Shown here: positions 11,603 to 22,504 of the stretch, in pieces
Layout: the number at the start of each line of letters is the position of its first letter
Position numbering within the stretch: the stretch's first letter is position 1
Assembly: GCA_015680685.1 (NCBI GenBank)
Contig: MNCI01013583.1
Location: forward strand, 38,968 to 102,967
Length of the DNA: 64,000 bases
Source: Gnetum montanum
Lineage: Eukaryota > Streptophyta > Gnetopsida > Gnetales > Gnetaceae
Direction of reading: 5' to 3'
Position numbers and translations under genes: made by a program
Notes under the pieces: model-generated
What the model was told of the DNA's origin: nothing
The model's input: the letters and a program-made list of their open reading frames with translations, nothing else
Databases searched by the model: none

Positions 11603-13690
11603 GCCAATTTAAAATGAGAGCAAAGTAAGAGACACCCTTTTGGTAGGAGAATTACAAAGTGTAAACGAACATAGGGTAATCAACAAAATTAGAAGATGCA
11701 GTGACATAGTTGTGGTAGTTTAAGGCCATACCGGGCCACATGGTAGTTTAAGGCCATATCGGGCCATTAATGTTGACTTACATTATTCTTAAATTTTAAA
11801 TTTTGACTTTTGAATTTTTGAGTGAACAATAAGATCGTGGGGATTTTAAAGTTTTATGAATTTATGCCCTTTCCAAATGTTTATATATTTTTATTTGTTT
11901 ATCGTTGATTTTTCAGCACTTTCTTCCTCTTTTCATAAGAAATTTTGGACCCCATTTCGAGGCTTGGAATGACAAGGAAAGTTAGGCAAACACAAGGCAA
12001 AGATGGCTTGCACAACATGTGTAATTAAAATAACAAGAGGAACTAAAATAAAAGGCCCAAAATTAAATAAATAAAATTAAATTAATAGGGAGGGATAGAA
12101 AAGGAAATTTTGAAAAAGAAAGCTTCATTTCTGTTAGCGTGAGTTGCTGGAAAAAGAATAGTGTGACCTTCCCAGAGTGCAACGTGAGCCAAGGCATTAG
12201 CATCAGCGTTAGCGTGACCATGAAAGAAAAGGGCAAGGGGAAGGAAACCGGGGGCAAGGGAAGGAAGTAGGCAGCCCTGGTGTTCGTGGAGGAGAGTGAA
12301 GAGCTCCTTCAATGTCTCCCCCAAGTCAATATTCTGACATTAAAGAAGGCCTTGCACAGGTAAATTCTTTGCCCCCAATTTTTCTCTGGTATTTCTGCAA
12401 GTAGCATTACCTAGGGTGAGATTTTGTGCTATGATTTTGGGCTTTGGAACTTTTGGAATTGTGGTGTTTTCAATTTTTCTAGGTTTTTGGCTTTCTTAGC
12501 ATGCCTTTCGCAGGGTTTGTGGGTGTAACGTGACTAAAAATTTTGACCTTGAAGCTAGGGTAGCGTAACCACAAAGATTTCAAATTTTTGGAGGGCAACA
12601 TGATTACAAAATTTTGATTTTTAGAGGGGAAAGAATGGCTAGTATGACTGTAAATTTTTGATTTCGAAGGGGGGAGCGTAACTTAACTCTTGAAATTTTA
12701 GTCCCTAGGCAATGTGGTTTTGCAAATTTTGAGTTTTTTCTAGTGCAGTGTGACCCATAAATTTTGGGTTTTTTCCCTAGGACAGCGTGACCTGCAAATT
12801 CTCGATTTTGAGGAACTCAACGTGACTTGCAAATTTTGGGTTTTAGAAGGAACTCAGCATGACTTGTGATTTTTGGGTTTTAGTCCCTGAGCAGCATGAC
12901 TTATGAAAGGTTTTGCCTCCAGGATAGTGTGACATGTGAAAATTTTTACTTGCCAAGGCAAATGATCAGCGTGACTTTGTTGGTGGGAGTTCTGGGCAGT
13001 GAGGTTGTGTGATGATACACGAGTACAATGGTAAATTTCGAGTTATGTATTGTCCTGTTACCTCATTGATCTGCCTATTACAAACAAAATCTAGAGATTT
13101 CATTGGTGAAAGTACTTAGAGCTATTTTCAGTGGGAATGCCTAGTGTGACCTATTAGTCGCTTGCTTGCAGGGCCCAGCGTGACTTGTTTGTAAGGCTCA
13201 GTGTGACTTGTTTCGAGAACCTAGTGTGACCTATAGATTTTTGAAGATTTTGGCCCTTGGGCTTTTCAAGGAGGACATGGCCAGCGTGAATGTGGGTAGG
13301 TTTTTAGAACAAGTTGTAGTTCTAGCATGAGCTAGTGGGAAGGGTAGCATGAGTTTTGGGGATGAAGGCCCAGTGTGAGCTACTGGTGGGGTGGGAAGGC
13401 CCAACGTGACTTGGTCAGCGTGACTCTTTTGGAGAAGGCCTATTCCCTTTGCTATTTCTCCATTGGCCGCTATTGATTTCTAGGTTTTGGACAGCTATTG
13501 TGAGCACCTAACATGAGTGTGGAGGAAGGACTGCGTGACTTTGTTGGAATACCCTCCTAGTGTGAGTTGCCTTTGAGAGGTTGTTGTGTGAGTGTTTTGT
13601 TTTGAAAAGTAATTTGCCAAGATGTTTAACGATTTCTAAATTTTATATTGTTTATATTATTTACTATTTTTTTGGGATTGATGATTTAAA
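11603..13690. promoter_or_regulatory. Spacer and gene-B promoter side of element A: border repeats plus AGCGTGAC motif array
   Basis: 11705-11770 holds two copies of GTAGTTTAAGGCCATA(C/T)CGGGCC. 11780-12110 is A/T-rich with nothing recognised. From about 12130 to 13590 a short motif (CAGCGTGACC, AGCGTGACTTG, AGCATGACTTG and variants) recurs dozens of times, often followed by TTTTGGGTTTT. The same motif fills the LTR and leader of this element. The array lies upstream of gene B on the plus strand, where its promoter would be; a weak TATA-like run is near 13645-13670. Confidence 0.55.
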
Positions 13691-13880
13691 CATGGATTTA
13701 CTCTGAAACTGATTTCAATGTACCCCAGTAAGCGCAAGATTACACTGAATAGATGTCAGTGTCCTTGTCTCATGGGGTGATGCTAAGCATTGAAAGTATT
13801 TGTTTATGTGATTGTTTGATTTTATGTGATGTTGATCTATTGTTAGCTTTTGGATTTTTTACTTACCCAATGTTTCGATT

Positions 13881-16800
13881 ATGTTCAGGGGACCTAAATC
13901 TTCTCTCCTCGTCATTGAGCTTGTTGGTGTACTTGCTTGGTTTGGCCCCTTTGGGCCAGACATACCTCCCTATGACATGCAAATCAGGCCCCATGTAATA
14001 TGGTTCCATCTCAGCGCTAGTTCGTTCTTGTCGTTTATACTGCAAAATTTCAGTGTTGTTATATGGTCTCATCTAAGTGAACAAATGGCTTGTGATATTA
14101 TTGAGACTGTGTTGCCCAGGTCTACACAAGACATGCTAGCCTTTGTCACTGATATCGATGAGGGACATTTTAGAGTTGAGGGAGGCCCTGCTGACAGTCC
14201 TAGATCCACTCATCCTTTGACTCCTATGTGGGAGTTGCCTGCTTGTAGTCATTACAATAGCAGCAACACACTTTTCTTAGCCCTCTGTGTGCATACTTTA
14301 TTTTAAAACCCACCTAGGACAATATATAAAGTTGACCGGTATTTTCCTTTTTGTCTTACTTGTGATTTCTTTTTAATTTAATGTCATCATCTAAATGTGA
14401 ATGTTGTTTTCCTATGTAGGCCCCATTTTGATGAACATGGGATGCCTGATGATGATGGTGGGCTTGCTTTAATGCGCACAGTGCTAGAGACATTTATGGC
14501 AGGCCCCGTTCTTCGTGCCGCAGTGTTAGACCAGACAAAGATGGCCCTTGCTGACTCCCATACGTAATTTTCAAGAGGGTTTGAGCATTGCTAGGATCAC
14601 AGTTGGTTACATAAGGATTGGTCTCCTAGTGGGCCAATTCTTCCTCAAAGGATTGATCCTGCGCCCACCTCGTCTTCATTAGTCACAGATGGTAAGTGAC
14701 CACATCTTAGACTCCACTTTTTCTTTTTGTTGCATCATTGTGTGTCATGTCCCTTTTCTAAATTTTTGCTCTATGTTTTTCTTTTACAACAGCCATTCCC
14801 TTGAAGAAGTTACTATTACTACAGGGCGTACTGAGGCTATGCTTTTTATGAAGTATGGGAAGGTAGAGCAATCACAAAAGTGGTTACAGAAGCGAGCTTC
14901 TGATTTGATTATTGGTCGCCTCACCCAGGCTTGTTTGATGGACCTATTTACAGCCTTGACTCCTAGCGTTCTGACTGCTGAGATGGTTATGATTGTTGAA
15001 TCTTTCAGTGGTGATGCTTCTTGTTTTACCACATGGGTTTGGGGAGTAAAGATATCATTCCACCTAACCACTGAGTTTCTTTCTGATCTTCTTGGAATTC
15101 CCATGAATGATGGCACGGTAGCCATGGATAAAGAAACTAAGGACAGATAGGTCATAAGGGAGCTTGAGCAATGGTTAGGTGTGTCTAAGGATCCTAAGGG
15201 ATTTTCCATGTGATAGGATACCTGATTGATGGAATTGAACTTCTTGTATCCTCTCTTTTGGGCATAGGTGTTCCCCAAATCTCTTTCTCAAGGGAGAAAC
15301 CTTGGGATCGAGTCTGCATGTGTGATGCATGTGGTTTTGAAGATAGGCATGCAATACAATTGGGCACAATTTCTGGGATCTGGTCTTCGTGGGGAAATTA
15401 TCAGGTTACTTTCAAGCATCCATGCAAAATCCCACTTCACCTTTGCCTTCTTTGCAAGATACCTACGTAGGTTTGCTGAATTCCTAGTAGTTCATGAGGA
15501 TAACCACTACATTTTGAGAGACCGTTCCCAACTATCTCACCATTGGATACACCACTTATATAGCACCACTAGATCCTAGGACCAGCCAGAAGACATTGAG
15601 GAATCCGTATCGGTTACTAGTGGAGGTGTGGCCAGCCATTCTCATCATTCCCATGACAGCTTGGGATTGGAACCACCTAAGCTATGCACATCTGTTAAGA
15701 GGGATAGACACTTAATTAGTGAGACTGTTGGAAAGTACAAGGCACAGGTGAAAAGGAAAGAACGTCCAAAGGAGCTTGCTTCAGATGTGAGACCCTCAAG
15801 GGCAAAGAAGATTCAGATTATACTACCAGTGGAGGATAAGTGGTTTGTTTTATTGTTACATATTTTCTTTTTTTTTAAGTTTATATGCTATTAGGTGTAC
15901 CTATGAGCTATATCAAACTAACTTTAAGGTTTTGGTGTTATTTTAGAGGAAAGTTCGGAGAAGGAGAGAGAGGTCATGGGTCCGATACCTAAGGAGGAAG
16001 GAAAAGAAAAGCAAGAAACAATCAAAGGAGAAATTCTTGCCTCATAAGAGGAGGGGACAAGCAATGTGGGAATGAAGCTTATAGAGGCCTTAGATGCACT
16101 TAGGCATTCAAGTGATGAAAGGGATGCCCTTGATGGTTTCTTTGACGGATCTTTGCAGCTTGGTGATCCACCTAGGCTAGAAAACGGAGGTCTTTTTGGT
16201 ATGTTCCTCTTTAGCTCAATCTACATTCTGTGTATTTTGATTTTTTTTTATGTTTTGTGTTTGACTATTTTGACTATTTTGGGGTAGATGCTGAAATTCT
16301 TGAGGCACCTATGTCCCAAGAAGCAGTGTCAGGATCGCAGGTTCCAATTGAAGAAACCTCCCCTGCTCATCCCACATCAACTGACCTATTAAGGCCATGG
16401 CTCAAGATGCCTAGCAAAATGGATTTTGTTATAGGCATTGTTAATGAGGTGGTCACCTGCTTACAAGAAGCTCATCCAGAACTAGGTTTCTACACATTAC
16501 ATGTCATGCTAAATGTCTGGTTTTACTATGTTTCTTTGTGTTTATTTTCAATCATGACTAATTTATGTGTGCACCTATAGGCGCCAAACTCCAGTGGGAT
16601 CCTTCTGAAGCTACCCAGACTAATGCTCTCCTTGAATTACTAGGGGATATTGAGCAAGTCCCAAGAAAGATTTATGATGTGATTTTTGGTTGCATCGTAC
16701 ATAATGCCAAGAGAGTTTGGACTTTAAGGCGTTTGATTGAGTATCTATGGGATTAGGTTCACACACTGAAGGAGATACTAGGAAAAAAGAGAGAGAGGAG

Positions 16801-17570
16801 AAAAGGGATCTCCAATCCTATTATGACTTTGCTGCTACTAGGTTGTCTAGTGATAGCACATGGTGCTCATCTGAAATCACCTACGCACGTTATTGGATGA
16901 TTTTAAATATTAAAGTGCAGGCTACACGGGACTTAGTAGAACAAAAAGCACAGATAGATTTGTTGAACAGGAAATGTCAAGATTAGAAATCCTTTGCTGC
17001 CAAAGTACGGAAGTGGGGCCAAGACCAAAAGGACCACAAGCATCAGTATAAGGAATGGCTGAAGGAGGAGTCAGTTGAACGTCACCGGGCGGAGATGTTC
17101 ATTGATGGGTTAGGTTTGCAATCTTCTTATGATAGTTTTGTCAAGTGCACCGAGGTGGAGGGATCTTTGGAGAGAACAATTATCACCACATTTGGGGAGA
17201 TTGCAATAGGCATGTTCTCTCTTGAGCATCCTACTTGGACCCCGGTGGACAAAGGCAAAGCACTCGCTGGCATTGACCTTAGCTTGGAGGAGGATTGGGA
17301 AAATGTGCCCAAGAAGGAGATTCTATGGCGTTTGGAGACCAACTTGGGGCCTTCCTCACTTGTGAGTGTTTTATTGCAGCATCTATTTTTTGTTTTCATT
17401 GTTGGTGTTACTGCTTTTTGATTTTTGTGTTTATGATTTGCTTGATTACCCTTACCTATTTTGTTTTTCTTTCTATTTTCTATTTGTAGGGACATGTTAA
17501 TGATGGAGCTGGCCTTAGTGGAGCAAGAGCGGATGATGAAGAGGATATTGGGGATCAGCCCCATCCATGA
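13881..17570 (+). pseudogene. Antisense gene B of element A: FCP1/NIF-like HAD domain fused to a plant transposon-protein-like region, with introns
   Basis: Runs opposite to gag and pol. Exon 1 (about 13881-14333) resembles plant FCP1/NIF phosphatase-like domains: LLVIELVG at the place of the catalytic DLDGT/DLNG motif, then IRPHV, FSVVIWSHLS, MWEL, YNSSNTLFL and NPPRTIY. The catalytic Asp residues are replaced, and the usual DD after NTLL is absent. A GGLALMRTVLETF exon follows. After the GTAAGT...ACAACAG intron (14691-14792) comes a region with CLMDLFTALTPS and FLSDLLGIPMNDG, recalling plant-mobile/transposon-protein domains, then QWLGVSKDPKG, a GDPPRL linker, YARYWM and WGQDQKDHKHQYK. Further intron-like borders: acceptor 15945; GTATGT 16199 to AG 16287; acceptor near 16580; GTGAGT 17361 to AG 17489. 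Stop near 17568. In-frame stops show decay. The domain call rests on motif order only. Confidence 0.68.
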
Positions 17571-18281
17571 GCTTTGCGTTGGTCAGAATTAAGTCATTAA
17601 GTGTTTTTAGATTTTTGGATGTTTGATAGAATGTATAAAGACTGATGTAATGACCTGGATTTAATTGTGGTATAAAATGGTTGCATTCTTTCGTTACTTT
17701 GATGTTCCATGTATATATATTTTTGTTATGTTTTTCATTGTTTTTCTTTATTTTCTCGAGTATATTATGAACATGTGCGTGCAACTAAAGGTAGCATAAA
17801 TTTCTAAAATGTAAAGCAAAACGTAAGGTAAATATTTGAAAAAAAGGCAACAACCGTGCATGAATCTAAATTGTAACTTGTAACTTGTAAACGAAAATTC
17901 AATGTAAAATGACGGGAGTTCGTGAATCTGTAACTTGTTGGCTCTAGTTTAAAGCCATTTTGGGCTGGGTACATCAGTTTAAAGTCATGATGGACTCTTG
18001 CATCTATTGTTAAAGAAAAAAAGGATTACCAATTTTATGCCATGGTGGGCCAAAGGTAGTAATGTTTTCAGAAAGTTTTAAATGGAATCAACCATTTCTG
18101 ACCATGGCTAGTTTAATGTCATTGCAGATGTTTGTCGGCAGTTTAACATCATACTAGATGATCAGTAGTTTAACGTCATTTCGGTAGTTGTGAGTGTGGG
18201 GGATGTGCGCATGATGAAAGGGGTTTGAGGATGTGTTGGGGTAGGTGTGTTTTCTAAAGGCCTGCGAATCACAAAAGGTTT
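17571..18281. repeat. Spacer between gene B and gag of element A with AGTTTAAAGTCATG repeats
   Basis: No gene seen. 17580-17900 is A/T-rich, possibly the 3' end region of gene B. 17945-18190 contains degenerate border repeats (TAGTTTAAAGCCATT, CAGTTTAAAGTCATGATGG, AGTTTAACGTCATT). The equivalent place in element C (1795-2010) has the same class of repeat. Confidence 0.5.
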
Positions 18282-20500
18282 TCAAGGAACGTCTTGTTTG
18301 TCTTCCACATGGATAGTATTAATCACATATGGTGCATCATTAGTATTGAGAGGATCCTTGTAGACCCCCATGGATTGGTTTTGGGGTCTTACTGGGTTTG
18401 CCTTGTTGAATACTACTTTGCCCCTATCAATCATGCATTGTATATCTTGTTTCAACGTAAAGCAGTAATCAGTCCCATGACCACACCGTTGGTGATATTC
18501 ACAAAACCTATTCAACATAAAGCCTTTTGGAATGGGGGGTTCGTTGGCTGTTGCTAAGGTTAGATTTTTGGCCAATTCACAAAATCGATCTTGTCTTTGG
18601 AAGGCTGCAGGAGACATTTGTTTGTGTTGAATTAGCCCGGCCTTTAGAAGTTGATCAATCAATTGTGAAGGCTTCATGGGAAATGGTGTGTATTGAGTGT
18701 ACATTTCTTTCGAATGTACAGGCATGACCTATGTTGTTGCTTTTATTTGAGGAATTTTCGGGTGTAGGAGTGGGTGTGGTTCTTTCATAGCTGTTTGGGA
18801 CAGTAGGTTGTTTTCCTTTTTATCCTGGATAACTAGGTCGGGCTGTTTCGACCACTACTACTACTGTTGTTTTGGATTTATCTTTCCTCATATGTTGGCT
18901 CCTAAAGGTTGAGTAGGCTGGGTCATTACTGGTTTGTGCTGCTTCTTCTATATCTTTGATTTGCATGATCGCTTGGCTCAATGTGCGGGCTTTCAGATAG
19001 TAAAGCTTTGACTTAATAAAGTCATTCACAGCTGCCTTAAGGATGGTAAGAAGATATGTTTTAGGGATGGGTTCGTGAAGTTCATTCAAGGCTGCACCTT
19101 TGGATAAATTTCTGTGCTGGCTCTAATGGCGCTTGTTTAATTTGGATCAAGCTATCTAATGTGGCTTTAGGTTTTAGATTGTACTTGAAACGAGTGACAA
19201 ACTAGTGCAACAAATCCTTTAGAGAAGATATGGAGCTACGAGGTAAAGCTTGGTACCAGTCTAAGGCTTTTCTGGTTAAGGACATAGCAAACACATGCAA
19301 AATTACATGGGGCCATGCATGAAGCAAAGGAATTTCTGTTCGAAATGTCACTAGGTGGGCATTTGGGTCTCCCTCTCCATTGTACTTGGTCAACTAGGGT
19401 AACGAGACTCCCTTTGGCAAGGTTAAGGGTGGAATTGAGGGGTCAATTGGGTCATCTTGATAGAAATCTAGTACCTTGACTTCCTCAGTGTTCACAATTT
19501 TAAGGCATTTTAATTCTTTTTCCAACGAGTGCATCATTCTTTGTGTGTCTGCCCATTTTTGGGTGGTAGGCAAACTAATGGATTGAGTGGATTTTGGATG
19601 ATAATGGTTCAATTGTTACATTGTTTGTGGAAAAAGAGGTTGTTGGGCTAACATTTGTTATGGTGGGATGGCATTCGGGACTGAGACTACAGCCAGTGGA
19701 ACCCACTGCCTAGCCAAAGGTTGTGATATAACACCTTGAACGTGTTGGTTTGGAGTAATCAATGGTGCTTTGTGGATCTGCACCTGAGGTATGTAATGGG
19801 TGGATGTGGAAGCTGTTATGACCGATGGAATTCCGATTACTTGAGGTCGAAGGATTGATCCTACGTTAGTTTGGGGAGGGAGTTGTTGGGGCTGTACTTG
19901 TGGAGGAATGATGGAAGTGGACGCATCAAAGTGAATATTATTGAGTATGGAGAAGATAGGAATGGAAGCAGGCACATCTTGTTGGGAAACTAGTGCTCGA
20001 GTGTTTGTGGATGAAGGAGGAAGCACAGTTTCTTCCAGGAAAGGATGGAATAATCGGTTTGTATAGGCATGGGAACTGATGATGTGGTAGGAATCTCCAT
20101 GTTCAAATTGGGCTACAAAGTCATCTTCCTCATCTTGAGGCTCTATTGGAGGTAGCTATAAGGCTTGACTTCTTGCCATAAGGAGCTGGGATATAAGTTT
20201 AGGATGGTTTTTAGACAGCAGGATTATGTCAAATGCTGAAGGGATGAACTCACGTCCTCCTTTGTGAATAAATTCATATTCTCACTTTGCCTTCCTCTCT
20301 ATACAGTCGATGGGTAAGTTGGCTTGGATTTTGACACAGATGAAGTTATACTGTTTGGGTGTAAGAGTTGCATGAGTAGGGCCTTGGGGATTTACTTGTT
20401 TAATAACAATTATGGATTCTTTGGCAGTCACAGGGTTTGAGGTTTCAGCCCCAAAGTTTGAGATCGGCAGCGTTGCTGGGTTGGTCTGGAAAGATACCAT
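18282..20500 (-). pseudogene. gag: Gag of element A
   Basis: Structural protein that forms the virus-like particle and packages RNA. The start is the ATG at 20500, about 0.4 kb inside the primer-binding site. The N-terminal part is proline/glutamine-rich (20026-19658). The capsid-like core has KYNGEGDPNAHLVTF and ALDWYQALPRSSISSLKDLL (19393-19202), a pattern typical of plant gypsy gag. The nucleocapsid knuckle reads FCEYHQRCGHGTDYCFTLKQ (near 18520), the Tat-type CxYHxxxGHxTxxC pattern. The frame is cut into at least six pieces by stops. It aligns with gag at 58850-60773 and 48804-50960. No protease motif follows before gene B. Confidence 0.88.
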
Positions 20501-20907
20501 AATGAACGTGAGTAAATGGGGCTAGAAGAGTTGACTGTGAGCGACCACAGCATGAATAACTACGTGAGAAGTAGCTGCAGTGTGACAGACAATGTGTTGT
20601 CAAAAGAAGTGTGTCCTGACAAGCAGCGTGTCTTAATAGGCAGCATGACCAATAAGCAACGTGTCCTAACAAGTAGCGTAACCAATAGGCAGCGTGTCTT
20701 ACCAAGCGTCTACAGTGTGAGAGGTAGATGTAGCATGAGAGACAAAGGTAAAGTAGCGACGTGAGTAGATTGTAGTGTGAGCACTACAACGTGAAGTAGG
20801 ATGGACAAGATGGATAAGTTAAGCTAGTGTGTGTAAACTGGTAGGCTTTAATCGACACTTTGTTTAGACAAGTAGCGTGGTCAATGTTTTGATGGACAAC
20901 AAGTCGG
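20501..20907 (-). promoter_or_regulatory. Leader of element A with AGCGTGTC/AGCGTGAC motif array
   Basis: Untranslated leader between the primer-binding site and the gag start. It holds many short repeats such as GCAGCGTGTC, AGCATGACC, GTAGCGTAACC and CAGTGTGAG. They are the same class as those in the LTR and on the promoter side of gene B. The plus-strand frame at 20516-20764 is made of these repeats and is rejected as a gene. Confidence 0.55.
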
Positions 20908-20924
20908 CCCTCCTTCTAGCACCA
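20908..20924 (-). other. Primer-binding site of element A
   Basis: Minus strand TGGTGCTAGAAGGAGGG, six bases from the LTR end. The F-type elements have related sites at the same six-base spacing (51354-51370 and 61158-61174). It begins with TGG, as expected for pairing with a tRNA CCA end. I do not assign the tRNA. Confidence 0.8.
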
Positions 20925-20930
20925 ATTTAC

Positions 20931-22499
20931 TATACTGACCTAAATCGTCGGTGCAAGGCTGGAAGGGAAAGCAAAGACTAAAAGATCATTGGCCAGACAT
21001 AGTTGAACTTGCCCTCGTGTGAGGGCAAGTTGGAAAAGGTAGAGTTCCTTGGATGGTCTGCATGCAAATCAACCAAGGACTTCCTCAAGCGTAAACTACA
21101 GCTTGTGCTGGGTTATCATAAACTGACTGACATTTGAAAAATAAACAACAGTGCATAAAATTTAAACACAATGTATGCAGAAATGTATTTTAAATAGAAC
21201 GTAAATAGAGCAAACAATGTAAATGGAAGGAAATAATGAACTGTATTGTATTGCATAGAAAAGATGTGCACTGGTCAAAGCATAGCTGCATGTGTGGATG
21301 GCAATTCAAGCGCCAAGTCCTAGGCAATGTGATGTGATGTTATGTGTTTTCAGAAGTGCTTGGATGCTAGGATTCAGAGTGTGCCGAGCGCCCAAGGATT
21401 GTTGGTTTGAGTTTCTTAAGCTCTTTAACTCAAAAATTGTCCACCCTGTTTATGTGAATTGATAGGGTATTTATAGGGATGGGCTGGGCTTAGGTGTGGA
21501 ATTCAAGAATGGAATCAATAGCTAAGGGATGAGAGAAAAACGAATCAAGTGACACATGTCTAGTGGACAGTTGTGCATGAGTTGGATGTGTGTCGGCAAG
21601 CTATGTTCTTGACCAGGTACATTGCATTTTACAACTTGTGGGTTACTCAAGCCCATGGGAGTACATACAATTTAGACCGTGAGGGCTTGATATGCCTACA
21701 AATGAAGAAAATTTACAAAGAAATTCAAAGGGATTGACTCCGACTTGCTTGAAACTTCTTGGTCCCTGAATCGACTGTTGTAGGATGTCGATTTGAGGGG
21801 TTCCGTGGCTATTTGAGGTGTTTCTGTTTTGCTAGAGCCTCCAGCATGAGTGAATGTGCCTCCATCATGAGTTGAATTGAGCTTTAGCATGAGTTCATTT
21901 GTGCTTACACTGCACTCACGCCCAGCATGGCCTCCAACGTGAGTCCCAGCGTGGCACCGTGTGTACACTGTACTCATGCCCAACATGACCTTCAGTGTGA
22001 GTGAGGGAAATGAGACCTTTTGACATCAAATTTGAATTTCAAAGCCTGATTCTTGAAGTGTGGTTACTGCCTGCTTTGTGACCTTGAGGGTGATCTAGAA
22101 TGTGTAATTTTGAGCTTGAATGTGTCTAGTTTTGAGTCACTTGGAGTAGGTCATGCTGCAACATGACCATAGCGTGACCTGTAGAAACTGCAATTTTTGA
22201 ACATTGAAATGGAATTTTCTCGAGGCTGGAGTTTGAAGTTGGAGATTGTCGATGTTGAGCCCGAGGATGGCTTGCATGTTCAAAACCAAGTCATTTCGAC
22301 TCAGTTTAAAGGCTGTGAAAGTTGGTCATGCTAGATTTATGCAGTGTGACCACAGCCTGCCCACAACGTGCCCTACACTTTGAACTTGATTTTAACACTG
22401 CTTAGAGTTGTTCATGCTGAGGGTGAGTAAACCACCTTGGGCAGGTTGGGTGTGAGCTCAATGCCTTAGCCAAATTTTGCCGAAATTAGTGGTGTTTCA
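20931..22499 (-). repeat. 5' LTR of element A
   Basis: 1569 bp; plus-strand ends TATACTGACC (TG mutated to TA) and GGTGTTTCA. It aligns along its length with 4757-6296, with scattered differences that are mostly transitions. TATA-like CTATAAATAC on the minus strand at 21468-21477. The AGCGTGAC-type motif cluster is at 21840-22390. Confidence 0.93.
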
Positions 22500-22504
22500 A
22501 GAGG
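22500..22504. repeat. Target-site duplication AGAGG (right copy)
   Basis: AGAGG directly after the LTR end at 22499, identical to 4752-4756. It marks the right edge of the element A insertion within gene B of element C. Confidence 0.92.

Larger units (their letters stand above)
4757..22499 (-). mobile_element. Element A: complete 17.7-kb Tat-like Ty3/gypsy retrotransposon with antisense gene B between gag and pol
   Basis: Two LTRs (20931-22499 as 5', 4757-6296 as 3'), a 5-bp target duplication, a primer-binding site and a polypurine tract define a full element. On the minus strand the order is 5' LTR, primer site, leader, gag, border repeats, gene B running the other way, border repeats, pol (RT, RNase H, a second RNase H, integrase), a putative second intron with tandem repeats, a 3' exon region, the polypurine tract and 3' LTR. 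A second, archaeal-like RNase H after the normal one is a known hallmark of the plant Tat lineage. I see no protease segment between gag and pol. Decayed by stops and frameshifts, but the best preserved element here. Confidence 0.93.

Noticed and set aside
14784-15278. Minus-strand frame of 164 codons
   Set aside because: Shadow of the gene B exon with CLMDLF and LLGIPMNDG, which has a homologous frame in element C.
20516-20764. Plus-strand frame in the leader of element A
   Set aside because: Composed of the short AGCGTGTC repeats; antisense to the leader; no family.
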